A stretch of 25,989 bases of DNA, taken from positions 1 through 25,989 of the IMG/VR virus record IMGVR_UViG_3300017818_000096. One strand, given 5' to 3'. Below, in pieces: positions 1 to 7,360 of the stretch; the first letter of the stretch is position 1; each line of letters opens with the position of its first letter. The notes under the pieces are model-generated. The model searched no databases and had not been told where the DNA came from. It worked only from the letters and a program-made list of their open reading frames with translations. The position numbers and the translations under genes are program-made. This stretch comes from a virus.

Positions 1-351
1 AAAAATGGTTTAGACGCATATACAGCATATTACAAAGCAAGTGAAAAAATGCAGTTTGATCCTGCTATGGTATTTGATTGGATGGGTTCAGAATTTAAAG
101 ACGAAGAACTTGAAGACTTTATTCCTATAGAATATGAACGTGATTGGATAAAACGTGCAGAATTAGGAATGTCAGAAAACTTTGCCGACGGTAAAAAGCC
201 TGGTAGGAAGGGACTTGCAAAACGCAAAGGCGTTAATTGTAGTCAAAGCGTAACAAAACTACGTAAAATAGCAAAGAACAGCAGTGGTGAAAAACAAAGA
301 ATGGCTCACTGGTGTGCCAATATGAAATCAGGCAAGAGCAAGAAAAAGTAA
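1..351 (+). CDS. Small basic phage protein with Cys/Lys-rich C-terminal module (5' end missing)
   Basis: The frame is open from the first base of the window, so the true start lies upstream; the first internal ATG is at 49. An acidic N-terminal part (DEELEDFIPIEYERDW) is followed by a strongly basic tail with two Cys (GVNCSQSVTKLRKIA, then HWCANMKSGKSKKK). I recall this tail as a recurring module at the ends of otherwise different marine T4-like phage proteins, but I cannot confirm that here. Three more genes downstream end in different Lys/Cys-rich tails, which suggests a shared location, perhaps virion or prohead. Function unknown. The reading frame is certain; the role is not. Confidence 0.75.
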   Translation, partial: KNGLDAYTAYYKASEKMQFDPAMVFDWMGSEFKDEELEDFIPIEYERDWIKRAELGMSENFADGKKPGRKGLAKRKGVNCSQSVTKLRKIAKNSSGEKQRMAHWCANMKSGKSKKK

Positions 352-370
352 ATATAGCAAAGGAGTACCA

Positions 371-946
371 ATGCTAGAACATTTTTTACTACCAGATTTA
401 AAAATAGACAAAGAACATTTTACAAAGAAAGTCCATGAACAGTGTCATACATGGGGATGGTTTGGTACAGGCCGTTTTAAGTTTTTTGTAGGTTTACCAG
501 ACGATGACACACTAGATATTTTAGACACAATATTTCAAAACGCTGGCGATATTATTGTTAGAGTTAATTTCAACAGAGTAAAAGCAACACAAATTATTGG
601 TCCGCACACAGATTACGAAAGCGGTTGTACAATCAATATTCCTATTTGTGGTAACTTTGCAGGTAGTAGCTTAGATCACTATGAATGGACAGATCCTGTA
701 ACTGTTATAAGTCCTAGTCAAAACTTTGACGAAGTTCCTGAAAGTAGATTTTATCCACACAGTGAAATTTTAGAACAAATTAGTTATACTGATCCTATTT
801 GTTTTGACACACGTACTCCACACGGTGTAACTAATCAAACAAATGAGGATAGATTCATATTAGGATGTAGTTTCGATATGAAACTACAAACAAGTGATCT
901 AAAACGTATGTATGACAATGGAGAGTTACTTAAATGTCAATTATAA
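371..946 (+). CDS. 2OG-Fe(II) oxygenase-like protein
   Basis: This 191-residue protein has the facial-triad pattern of 2-oxoglutarate/Fe(II) dioxygenases: H79-x-D81 (GPHTDY), distal H151 (TPHGVTN), and R161 ten residues later, as expected for binding the 2-oxoglutarate carboxylate. The family hydroxylates protein, nucleic-acid or small-molecule substrates; nothing in the sequence shows which. The ATG at 371 follows an AAGGAG ribosome site at about 360-365, and the 3' end overlaps the next gene by 13 bases. It sits among small virion-like genes. A second, different oxygenase lies at 15117-15725. The fold assignment is fairly secure and the substrate is open. Confidence 0.65.
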   Translation: MLEHFLLPDLKIDKEHFTKKVHEQCHTWGWFGTGRFKFFVGLPDDDTLDILDTIFQNAGDIIVRVNFNRVKATQIIGPHTDYESGCTINIPICGNFAGSSLDHYEWTDPVTVISPSQNFDEVPESRFYPHSEILEQISYTDPICFDTRTPHGVTNQTNEDRFILGCSFDMKLQTSDLKRMYDNGELLKCQL

Positions 947-1116
947 ACGGTAAATACATACAACCATGTGTATATGAAAGTGGATTGTGGGTTACTGGTA
1001 TGTTACCACATTGTAGCACAGAGTCTAAACAGTTAATTATTAAAGATCACATATGGTTAAAGCAAGAACGCAAAGAAGGTATCTTTGCAGAAAGTGTAGA
1101 AAATGAAGATAAGTGA
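934..1116 (+). CDS. Small hypothetical protein
   Basis: A 60-residue ORF that starts inside the end of the oxygenase gene, with GGAGAG at 920-925 as a plausible ribosome site, and overlaps the next start at 1103 by 14 bases. Overlaps at both ends match the packing of the neighbours and argue that it is real. The protein has two Cys (residues 12 and 26) and an acidic C-terminus (ESVENEDK), with no motif I recognise. It could be a small structural or accessory protein. Function unknown. Confidence 0.5.
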   Translation: MSIINGKYIQPCVYESGLWVTGMLPHCSTESKQLIIKDHIWLKQERKEGIFAESVENEDK

Positions 1117-1375
1117 ACTTTTAAATGAAACAACAGCTGGTGGCGTAGCGGCTGTAGCAATGCCTATAGGAGCAATACAATCAAGAACAGGTCCTAAAAA
1201 GAAGAAAAAGAAAAAAGAAGATATTGAAACTGATGAAAGTGGCTTACAACGCTATACTGGTATTAAAAAGTATGGTAAAAAAGGGTTTGAAGCACTACAA
1301 AAAGCTGGTAGAGATGGCGCAAGCGAAGAAGAAAAAGGTGCTATCAAGGACAAGTATTTAAAAAAGAAAAAGTAG
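1103..1375 (+). CDS. Small Lys-rich phage protein
   Basis: A 90-residue protein beginning MKISELLNE, a start I associate with virion proteins of marine T4-like phages (recollection, not checked). The next part is low-complexity glycine/alanine, then a run of Lys, then a module TGIKKYGKKGFEALQKAG ending in a KKKK tail. The high Lys content suggests nucleic-acid contact or a disordered virion component. There is no catalytic motif. Its start overlaps the previous gene; its stop TAG at 1373-1375 touches the late-promoter motif of the next gene. Confidence 0.65.
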   Translation: MKISELLNETTAGGVAAVAMPIGAIQSRTGPKKKKKKKEDIETDESGLQRYTGIKKYGKKGFEALQKAGRDGASEEEKGAIKDKYLKKKK

Positions 1376-1382
1376 ATAAATA
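1375..1382 (+). promoter_or_regulatory. T4-late-type promoter motif GATAAATA
   Basis: GATAAATA matches the NATAAATA/TATAAATA late-promoter element recognised by gp55-type late sigma factors in T4-like phages. It lies 23 bases before the ATG at 1405, and the sequence after it (CTACTGTA) resembles that after the motif at 25018 (CTGTAGTA). The core is flanked by a short inverted repeat, AGTAG at 1371-1375 and CTACT at 1383-1387. The late role is inferred from the motif alone. Confidence 0.5.
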
Positions 1383-1404
1383 CTACTGTAATCCGGAGTT
1401 AATT

Positions 1405-2124
1405 ATGAGAGAAGCAGAACTTAAAAACAAACAAGCAGTTAAAGAAGGCGGACTTGCTGATATGGCTGACATGGCCGAACGTGATCATGAAGTACAAATG
1501 GCAAGAGCAGAACTATACAAAATTGCCAAGTATGCTATTAAACTTCACGACATGCTAAAAGGTGTAAGCGAAGCAGAAGGTATGGAAGGTTGGCAACAAT
1601 CTAAAATTACAAAAGCCGCAGACTATATTGGTTCTGTGTATCATGCTATGGATTACGACATGAAATTCGAAACAACAAACGAAGCTAAAGAAAGTCCTGC
1701 TACTTGTGGTTGTAAAGCTGGTTGTGGACACTGCGGTGGCAATCATACAATGGCAGAAGTAGGTAAAGAGTGCGGTTGTTGTGGAAATAAAATTTACGAA
1801 AGAAAAAACAAACCGCTAAAAGCAGGAATTACTAGTTCTCCTGAAGTAAATGCGGCGGCATCAGCACAACAATCAGATTGGAAATCCAATCCAAGTTTTA
1901 CATCAGAAAGTTATAAAGATGTATTATCAAAAAAACTTGCAGAAAGTGTAGCAGATATTGTTGAAGCTGAAAGTTTATGTCCAGAATGCGGTAAGCCTAG
2001 TTACAAATCATTACCAGAAGAAAAGCAAAAAGGTGTTGATGGCAAAGTATGCTGGAAGGGCTACAAGCGCATGGGCACAAAGAAAAAAGGCGGCAAGACT
2101 GTTGATAACTGCGTAAAGATGTAG
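1405..2124 (+). CDS. Probable virion-associated protein with Cys clusters and basic tail
   Basis: A 239-residue protein behind a GGAG site at 1394-1397. Residues about 25-90 form a helical region (RAELYKIAKYAIKLHDML, then SKITKAADYIGSVYHAMDYD) that I recall from marine T4-like phage structural proteins. Next comes a Cys/His cluster (C101, C103, C107, H109, C110, then C123, C125, C126), a second cluster C192-x-x-C195, and a basic tail with C216 and C236 (CWKGYKRMGTKKKGGK). The clusters could bind zinc. The segments LAE, IVE and LPE between residues 170 and 205 resemble T4 gp21 prohead-protease sites ([I/L]xE), so processing is possible. No enzymatic motif is visible. Confidence 0.7.
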   Translation: MREAELKNKQAVKEGGLADMADMAERDHEVQMARAELYKIAKYAIKLHDMLKGVSEAEGMEGWQQSKITKAADYIGSVYHAMDYDMKFETTNEAKESPATCGCKAGCGHCGGNHTMAEVGKECGCCGNKIYERKNKPLKAGITSSPEVNAAASAQQSDWKSNPSFTSESYKDVLSKKLAESVADIVEAESLCPECGKPSYKSLPEEKQKGVDGKVCWKGYKRMGTKKKGGKTVDNCVKM

Positions 2125-2126
2125 TC

Positions 2127-2411
2127 ATGCGTTTTGCGGAACTAGACAAAAAAACAATCAAAAAAGCACACAAGACTGCTGATAAAATTCTTGACAAACC
2201 AAAAGCCAAAAAAAATATAGCAAAATGGGCTAAAGAAAAAGGGATGGATCCAGAAGGTGCGATCTATGCTATTGCTACAAATATGGCTAAAAAGAAAAAG
2301 GGCGAGTCAGTTGACGAAAAATGGAGTAAAAAGTACAAACGCTCTATAAATTGTAATAATCCAAAAGGTTTCAGCCAGAAGGCCCACTGTGCAGGAAGAA
2401 ATAAGAAATAA
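2127..2411 (+). CDS. Small basic phage protein with SINCNNP...HCAG tail
   Basis: A 94-residue, very Lys-rich protein whose ATG lies two bases after the preceding stop. The N-terminal 55 residues look helical and basic. The C-terminus carries a module (KWSKKYKRSINCNNPKGF, then HCAGRNKK) with two Cys. I recall similar tails on other marine phage proteins, where they appear as a movable end piece. It belongs to the series of small basic proteins at 1-2411 and probably works with them. DNA binding in the virion is one possibility; no function can be assigned. Confidence 0.7.
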   Translation: MRFAELDKKTIKKAHKTADKILDKPKAKKNIAKWAKEKGMDPEGAIYAIATNMAKKKKGESVDEKWSKKYKRSINCNNPKGFSQKAHCAGRNKK

Positions 2412-2598
2412 CAAAGAAGCATATCGTTTATTCTGGATGGTCAAAGGACATATAAACACTACCCACGAGACGATTATTGCTTCACAAAACGGATATTTCA
2501 AAAGATTATGGATTGACGGAAGTAATGGTGCTCCTTTAGCAGACTATGAAGAAGGTTTTGAAGAAGCATTTCAAAAACTACTTGACAAATACTCATAA
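2389..2598 (+). CDS. Small hypothetical protein
   Basis: A 69-residue ORF starting at GTG 2389, inside the end of the preceding gene in another frame, with AGAAGG at 2377-2382 as ribosome site. The next in-frame ATG (about 2436) would remove the first 16 residues. The protein is compact and mixed alpha/beta in appearance (HETIIASQNGYFKRLWIDG, then an acidic helix EEGFEEAFQKLLDKYS), without known motifs. Its last codons hold the -35 box of the promoter for the next gene. I see no sign of frameshifting from the upstream gene. Confidence 0.5.
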   Translation: MQEEIRNNKEAYRLFWMVKGHINTTHETIIASQNGYFKRLWIDGSNGAPLADYEEGFEEAFQKLLDKYS

Positions 2599-2610
2599 TT
2601 ATTATATAAT
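2582..2610 (+). promoter_or_regulatory. Perfect sigma70-type promoter TTGACA-17-TATAAT
   Basis: The -35 TTGACA at 2582-2587 and -10 TATAAT at 2605-2610 are separated by 17 bases, the full bacterial sigma70 consensus. It begins in the end of the upstream gene and points to the DsbA-like gene at 2637, so transcription would start near 2617. A phage promoter this close to consensus should be read by unmodified host RNA polymerase early in infection. Confidence 0.8.
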
Positions 2611-2636
2611 ACTACAATAACAAATGGAGGCTTACT

Positions 2637-2900
2637 ATGAGTAACCGTGTATACGGCCCTGAAGAAAAGGCAAAACTAGAAAGGCTAGTTAATGAAGGCG
2701 TTACAGTTCTTCAAGAAATTGAAGACCTACAAGCAGGATTGAAAGATACTGTTAAAGCTGTAGCAGAAGAACTTGACGTAAAACCAAGTTTAATTAACAA
2801 GGCAATTAAAATTGCACAAAAAGCTGATTGGGAGAGAGTTGCAACTGAGTTTGACGATTTAGAAACACTTGTTGTAACAGTTGGCAAAGACAAAGTGTAA
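2637..2900 (+). CDS. DsbA-like small DNA-binding/transcription protein
   Basis: An 87-residue, mostly helical protein with the ATG after a strong GGAGG at about 2626-2630. The middle (KAVAEELDVKPSLINKAI) looks like a helix-turn-helix or small DNA-binding bundle. Its size and pattern resemble the T4 DsbA family (double-stranded DNA binding, linked to late transcription), which marine T4-like phages carry as proteins of about 85-90 residues. I assign it from this general resemblance, not from a diagnostic motif. The perfect early-type promoter directly upstream makes it the first gene of a transcription unit. Its stop overlaps the next ATG by one base. Confidence 0.5.
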   Translation: MSNRVYGPEEKAKLERLVNEGVTVLQEIEDLQAGLKDTVKAVAEELDVKPSLINKAIKIAQKADWERVATEFDDLETLVVTVGKDKV

Positions 2901-3181
2901 TGCAAAAAGTAAAAGACTTTTGGATTAATAGCTACAAGTCTGATAAAGTTGCATTTGCATTTGAACTTATCAGTTTTGTTTTTACAGTGACAGCGAGTTT
3001 AACACTTGCTTTGACTGCATTAGATCCTAATATGTTAATTGTTTATCCGTTCTTCTTTGTAGGATCGGTAACACAGTGCTACGCATCTGTACGAAGAGGT
3101 GCGGCATGGGTAATGTTACTTACAGGATACTTTGCTGTTATAAATGTGTTTGGATATGGAGTTGCGGCTTCATGGTGGTAA
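2900..3181 (+). CDS. Small integral membrane protein (3 TM)
   Basis: This 93-residue protein starts at the ATG overlapping the previous stop (TAATG). After a charged N-terminus of 16 residues there are three hydrophobic stretches: residues 17-41, 45-63 and 68-89. The loop VRRG between the second and third is positive and would be expected on the cytoplasmic side. It overlaps the next membrane-protein gene by 10 bases, so the two are translationally coupled and may act together in the host inner membrane. I do not recognise the family; a transporter, superinfection-exclusion or holin-like role cannot be told apart. Confidence 0.65.
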   Translation: MQKVKDFWINSYKSDKVAFAFELISFVFTVTASLTLALTALDPNMLIVYPFFFVGSVTQCYASVRRGAAWVMLLTGYFAVINVFGYGVAASWW

Positions 3182-3390
3182 AACCCTATCAATGGCTAGC
3201 GTGGCTGAGTACAGCATGTCTGTTAACAGCCGCAACACTAGCCGCCTTTAATGTCTACCCTTTGTACATTTGGGCATTCATTATTAGCAATAGTCTTTGG
3301 ATACTAGTTGGTATTCTATGGAAAGAAAAAAGTCTTATTGTAATGAATGCAGGTTTGACCTTTATTTACGTAGCAGGATTAGTTCTGTGA
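3172..3390 (+). CDS. Small integral membrane protein
   Basis: I place the start at ATG 3172, giving 72 residues; longer readings in this frame run through the preceding gene and are less hydrophobic. The product is almost entirely membrane-embedded, with hydrophobic segments at about 8-25, 28-49 and 53-72, and a Lys/Glu pair (WKEKSL) in the last loop. The three-segment pattern with Trp/Tyr at the edges resembles the protein encoded just upstream in layout but not obviously in sequence. Its TGA overlaps the GTG start of the next gene. Function unknown. Confidence 0.6.
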   Translation: MVVKPYQWLAWLSTACLLTAATLAAFNVYPLYIWAFIISNSLWILVGILWKEKSLIVMNAGLTFIYVAGLVL

Positions 3391-3968
3391 AAGTATTAAT
3401 TGCAGGGGATAGCTTTGCGGCAGAATGGCCAGGTATAAACGGTTGGCCAAAACTTCTTGCAGATAAATTTGATGTTACAAATGTTGCCCAAGCAGGCATT
3501 AGTGAATATAAAATTTTAAAACAAATACAAAATGCAAAACTAGACGAATACGATGCAATTATTGTAAGTCATACTAGCCCAAGTAGAGTACACACATTAA
3601 AACATCCGTTGCCAAGAGAAGAATTACACAAAGACTGTGATTTAATTTGGAGTGATATAGAAAACAGAAGTAGTTTTTTAAATCCAAGTTTGAAAGCGGC
3701 GAAAGGATACTTCGAACATCATTATGATGATAACTACTACCAAACTATCTACAGTCTTTTTAGAAAAGAAATATATACTTTATTAGCAAAGAAAAACTAT
3801 TTAAGTATGTCACATATAGAAATAGCTAAGTTTTTTATATGGGAAGACAATCATTTAGACTTTAGTAATTTTTGGCAGGCAAACAAAGGCAAAGAAAATC
3901 ATTATTCAGAAGAAGGCAACAAAAAAATATTTAAAATAGTTGTTGACAATATTGAAAAAATTTGTTAA
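3387..3968 (+). CDS. SGNH/GDSL-hydrolase-like protein
   Basis: I choose the GTG at 3387 (193 residues) because the SGNH block I, KVLIAGDSFAAEW, then begins at residue 2; an upstream TTG in the same frame would add 30 residues that overlap a membrane gene. S9 in GDSF is the expected nucleophile. A Gly follows at block II (QAGISEY), and H172 (ENHYSEEGN) fits the catalytic His of block V, though the usual Asp three residues before it is Glu-Asn instead. Such enzymes remove acyl groups from glycans or lipids. A second, unrelated-looking GDS protein lies at 16336-17157. Substrate unknown. Confidence 0.55.
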   Translation: MKVLIAGDSFAAEWPGINGWPKLLADKFDVTNVAQAGISEYKILKQIQNAKLDEYDAIIVSHTSPSRVHTLKHPLPREELHKDCDLIWSDIENRSSFLNPSLKAAKGYFEHHYDDNYYQTIYSLFRKEIYTLLAKKNYLSMSHIEIAKFFIWEDNHLDFSNFWQANKGKENHYSEEGNKKIFKIVVDNIEKIC

Positions 3969-3971
3969 TAT
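3943..3971 (+). promoter_or_regulatory. Probable sigma70-type promoter for DNA polymerase
   Basis: TTGACA at 3943-3948 is followed after 17 bases by TAATAT (3966-3971), four of six matches to the -10 consensus. It lies in the last codons of the SGNH gene and points to the polymerase gene. A perfect 6-bp inverted repeat, TTGTTA-ATA-TAACAA (3962-3976), overlaps the -10 and the upstream stop codon and could be a binding site or a weak hairpin. Confidence 0.5.
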
Positions 3972-4010
3972 AACAATACACGCCGTTTTAATATAGGCAT
4001 GCAGATGGTA

Positions 4011-4028
4011 CGTTGGCCATAAACAACG
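4011..4028 (+). promoter_or_regulatory. Putative gp43 translational operator hairpin
   Basis: CGTTG (4011-4015) and CAACG (4024-4028) form a perfect 5-bp stem closing an 8-base loop, GCCATAAA. The stem ends directly against the AGGAG ribosome site (4029-4033) of the polymerase gene. T4 gp43 represses its own translation by binding a hairpin with a 5-bp stem and 8-base loop at the same place. The geometry matches; the loop sequence differs from T4, as expected for a diverged polymerase. Autoregulation is inferred. Confidence 0.55.
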
Positions 4029-4038
4029 AGGAGAATGA

Positions 4039-6711
4039 ATGAGTTACGTAGATGCATTATTTGATCGCGACCAAGATCTGATTAGAGTCGTAGAACGAAA
4101 AGATGGAAAAAGACATTTCCACGAATATCCAGCAAAATATACATTTTATTATAAAGATCCTAGAGGCAAGTACAAAAGTGTCTACGGCGATCCATTACAA
4201 CGAATAGTTTGTAAAAACACCAAAGACTTTCGTAAAGAAGTTGCAATTAATAAGAACAAGGATTTATTTGAATCAGATATTAATCCAATTTTTCAATGTC
4301 TAAGTGAAAACTATCTCAATCAAGACGCTCCTAAACTAAACATTGCATTTTTCGACATTGAGACTGACTTTGATCCGGAACGTGGATTTGCTGATCCAAG
4401 CGATCCTTTTATGCCAATCACTGCTATTACTGTACATTTACAGTGGATGGACGCACTTGTAACTTTTGCTGTACCTCCAAAAACACTTAGTATGGAACAA
4501 GCACAAGAACAAGTCAAAGACTTTGACAACACATATCTCTATGCTAAAGAAGGTGATATGTTACAAGCATTTCTCGACATAATTGAAGATGCTGATGTAA
4601 TATCAGGTTGGAACAGTGAAGGTTATGATATTCCGTATACTGTTAATCGTGTAAGTCGTGTATTAAGCAAAGATGATACAAGACGTTTCTGTTTGTGGAA
4701 ACAACTTCCTAAGAAACGTGAATATGAAAAGTATGGTAAATCAGCTGAAACCTATGACCTAGTAGGCAGAGTGCATTTAGATAGTTTGGAATTATATCGT
4801 AAATACACATATGAAGAAAGACACACTTACAGGCTTGATGCTATTGGAGAACTTGAAGTTGGTGAAAAGAAAACTGTGTATGAAGGCACACTCGATCAAC
4901 TTTATAACAATGACTTCAGAACGTTTATCGAATACAACCGACAAGACGTTGCACTACTGGACAAGCTGGACAAAAAACTAAGATTTATTGATCTTAGTAA
5001 CGAACTTGCACACGCAAATACTGTTTTGCTACAGACAACTATGGGTGCAGTAGCAGTTACAGAACAAGCAATCATTAACGAAGCACATCACAGAGGACTA
5101 CAAGTTCCTAATAGACCAAAACGTGATGATGAAAATACAGCGGCCGCAGGTGCTTATGTTGCATTTCCTAAAAAAGGAGTTCATAAATGGATTGGTTCAA
5201 TGGACTTGAACAGTCTGTATCCTAGTGTAATTAGAGCTCTTAACATGGCGCCGGAAACTATTGTAGGACAACTACGTCCTGTGATGACAGAAGCACGTAT
5301 ACATGAAGATATGACACTTAAAAAGAAGAGTTTTGCAGGTAGTTGGGAAGGACGTTTTAGTACAGAAGAGTATGAAGCAGTTATGGAAAAACGTAAAGAT
5401 GTTTCTATTACTGTTGATTTTGAAAATGGCGACAGTCGTGTAATGAGCGGTGCTGAAATCAACAAACTTATATTTGATAGTAACATGCCCTGGATGCTAA
5501 GTTCAAACGGTACAATATTTACAACAGAGTTTGAAGGTGTTATTCCAGGTATCCTAAAGCGTTGGTATTCAGAACGTAAAGAATTACAGGCAATGCTTAA
5601 GAAAGCAAAAGACGCAGGAAATGATATCGAAATTGCGTTTTGGGATAAACGTCAGCTAGTAAAGAAAATTAACCTAAATAGTTTGTATGGTGCTATTTTG
5701 AATCCTGGTTGTAGGTTCTTTGATAAACGCATTGGACAATCAACTACATTGTCAGGTAGGACTATTGTTAAACATATGAGTGCAGAAGTAAACAAAGTTA
5801 TTACTGGTACATATGATCACACTGGACAAAGTGTTATATACGGTGATACAGATTCTGTATATTTTAGTGCATATCCTACTCTAAAAGAACAAATTGATAG
5901 AGGAGAATTGCCTTGGACAAAAGAAAATGTAATCACACTTTATGATCAAATAGCAGATGAAGCAAATAGTACATTTAGTGACTTTATGGCTGAAGCATTT
6001 CACTGCCCAGAATCAAGAAGTGATGTTATTGCGGCAGGTAGAGAAATTGTTGCTGAAAGCGGACTATACATTACAAAGAAACGTTATGCCGCACTAGTGT
6101 ATGATGTAGAAGGTTTCCGTTCTGATGTAGATGGAAAGCCGGGTAAAGTAAAAGCAATGGGCTTAGACTTGCGTAGATCAGATACACCTGTGTTTATGCA
6201 AGAGTTTTTAAGTGAAGTACTTATGATGGTACTGCAAGAAAAAGATGAAAAAGATATTCTAGAACGCATTACACAATTTAGAAAAGAATTTTCAGAACGT
6301 CCAGGATTTGAAAAAGGTTCGCCTAAACGTGCTAACAAAATTGGACACTATCAACGACTTGAAGAAAAGCAAGGCAAAGCAAACATGCCAGGACATGTTA
6401 GAGCAAGCATCAACTGGAATACACTCAAGCGTATGAACGGAGACAAGTATTCGCAAGAGATTGTAGATGGTATGAAAGTTATTGTGTGCAAGCTCAAGCA
6501 GAATCCGCTGGGTTATACTAGTGTTGCATATCCAACTGATCAGTTGCGTCTACCAGATTGGTTTAAAGAACTTCCGTTTGATGATGCGGCAATGGAAGAA
6601 ACAATCATTGACAACAAACTAGATAATTTAATTGGTGTGCTTAATTACAATCTTGAAGATACAAAACAGCATAACACATTCCATAGTTTGTTTGATTTTG
6701 GAGATGTATGA
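4039..6711 (+). CDS. 43: T4-like family B DNA polymerase (gp43)
   Basis: The replicative phage DNA polymerase with 3'-5' proofreading, 890 residues (T4 gp43 has 898). All expected motifs are visible in order: Exo I FFDIETDFD with D106 and E108; Exo II GWNSEGYDIPY; Exo III YNRQDVALLDKL; polymerase motif A SMDLNSLYPS with D389; motif B KINLNSLYGA with N545; motif C YGDTDSVYF with D603 and D605; then the KKRY motif. Exonuclease and polymerase sites are both intact, with no intein or split. ATG 4039 follows AGGAG; a competing ATG at 4035 is out of frame. The next gene overlaps by ATGA. A promoter and operator-like hairpin precede it. Confidence 0.97.
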   Translation: MSYVDALFDRDQDLIRVVERKDGKRHFHEYPAKYTFYYKDPRGKYKSVYGDPLQRIVCKNTKDFRKEVAINKNKDLFESDINPIFQCLSENYLNQDAPKLNIAFFDIETDFDPERGFADPSDPFMPITAITVHLQWMDALVTFAVPPKTLSMEQAQEQVKDFDNTYLYAKEGDMLQAFLDIIEDADVISGWNSEGYDIPYTVNRVSRVLSKDDTRRFCLWKQLPKKREYEKYGKSAETYDLVGRVHLDSLELYRKYTYEERHTYRLDAIGELEVGEKKTVYEGTLDQLYNNDFRTFIEYNRQDVALLDKLDKKLRFIDLSNELAHANTVLLQTTMGAVAVTEQAIINEAHHRGLQVPNRPKRDDENTAAAGAYVAFPKKGVHKWIGSMDLNSLYPSVIRALNMAPETIVGQLRPVMTEARIHEDMTLKKKSFAGSWEGRFSTEEYEAVMEKRKDVSITVDFENGDSRVMSGAEINKLIFDSNMPWMLSSNGTIFTTEFEGVIPGILKRWYSERKELQAMLKKAKDAGNDIEIAFWDKRQLVKKINLNSLYGAILNPGCRFFDKRIGQSTTLSGRTIVKHMSAEVNKVITGTYDHTGQSVIYGDTDSVYFSAYPTLKEQIDRGELPWTKENVITLYDQIADEANSTFSDFMAEAFHCPESRSDVIAAGREIVAESGLYITKKRYAALVYDVEGFRSDVDGKPGKVKAMGLDLRRSDTPVFMQEFLSEVLMMVLQEKDEKDILERITQFRKEFSERPGFEKGSPKRANKIGHYQRLEEKQGKANMPGHVRASINWNTLKRMNGDKYSQEIVDGMKVIVCKLKQNPLGYTSVAYPTDQLRLPDWFKELPFDDAAMEETIIDNKLDNLIGVLNYNLEDTKQHNTFHSLFDFGDV

Positions 6712-6959
6712 AATTGAGTGAAGAACAAAAACTTATACTAATAACTGACTTTATTGAACAGAAGTTACGTAAAGAGAAAGAACTAGAATTTTATCTAGAA
6801 GAATTGCAAAAATTACAAGTCAAGATTGGCTATCTCCGGAGAGAAGTTGACCTGACTAACACTATTATAGGCATGATTAAAAGCGAACAAGTTTACGACA
6901 TTAAAGATAATATGTTAACAAAAGACAACGTAATTAAATTACCCGAGGAGGACAAATGA
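6708..6959 (+). CDS. Small coiled-coil protein
   Basis: An 83-residue protein whose ATG overlaps the polymerase stop (ATGA), so it is probably translated by coupling. Residues about 3-62 are rich in Glu, Lys and Leu with heptad-like spacing (KLRKEKELEFYLEELQKLQ), indicating a coiled coil. There are no Cys residues and no catalytic motif. Location between the polymerase and a nucleotidyltransferase gene gives no firm hint; a small partner of the replication proteins is possible. It overlaps the next gene by four bases (ATGA). Confidence 0.6.
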   Translation: MKLSEEQKLILITDFIEQKLRKEKELEFYLEELQKLQVKIGYLRREVDLTNTIIGMIKSEQVYDIKDNMLTKDNVIKLPEEDK

Positions 6960-7360
6960 AAGTAGGATTTACTTGTAGTACATTTGATTTGTTACATGCT
7001 GGACATGTAATTATGTTGCGCGAAGCTAAAGAACAGTGTGATTATCTTATATGCGGATTGCAAATTGACCCTAGTGTAGATAGAAAAGAAAAAAATGCTC
7101 CTGTACAGACTGTAGTTGAACGCTACACTCAACTTAAAGCAGTCGGATATGTTGATGAAATTATTCCATATGCTACTGAAAGAGATTTAGAAGATCTATT
7201 ATCTATGTATCCAATTGATGTCAGAATATTAGGTGAAGAGTATAAAAACAAAACATTTACAGGACGATCTATTTGTCTTAAAAGAGGAATAGATCTATAC
7301 TATAATAAAAGAGAACATCGTTTCAGCACTTCAGATTTAAGGAGAAGAGTTTGTGAATAG
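6956..7360 (+). CDS. Glycerol-3-phosphate-cytidylyltransferase-like nucleotidyltransferase
   Basis: This 134-residue protein has the hallmarks of the small cytidylyltransferase family (TagD-like): GFTCSTFDLLHAGHV with the HxGH signature at residues 14-17, and RFSTSDLRRRV near the end, equivalent to the family's (I/F)STSxxxxR(I/V) motif. These enzymes join CTP to glycerol phosphate or a related sugar or alcohol phosphate, giving a CDP-activated product. A strong GAGGAGG precedes the ATG. It is the first of three overlapping sugar-activation genes (with the HAD/PMM and epimerase genes), so a CDP-activated building block for glycan or DNA decoration is likely. The exact substrate cannot be read. 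Confidence 0.8.
   Translation: MKVGFTCSTFDLLHAGHVIMLREAKEQCDYLICGLQIDPSVDRKEKNAPVQTVVERYTQLKAVGYVDEIIPYATERDLEDLLSMYPIDVRILGEEYKNKTFTGRSICLKRGIDLYYNKREHRFSTSDLRRRVCE

Noticed and set aside
2191-2221. TTGACA with TATAGC inside the 2127 gene
   Set aside because: The spacer is 19 bases, the -10 is weak and it is mid-gene.
2380-2420. Programmed frameshift joining 2127-2411 and 2389-2598
   Set aside because: No slippery heptamer with a downstream stem is visible, and the first protein has a complete, recognisable tail.
3297-3386. TTG start at 3297 for the SGNH gene
   Set aside because: It would place 30 residues of no SGNH character over the membrane gene; GTG 3387 puts block I at the N-terminus.
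5181-5486. Reverse-strand ORFs such as 5181-5486, 6084-6338 and 21438-21893
   Set aside because: They lie wholly inside strong + strand genes, are Ser/Leu-rich in the way of antisense shadows, and no supported gene is on the - strand.
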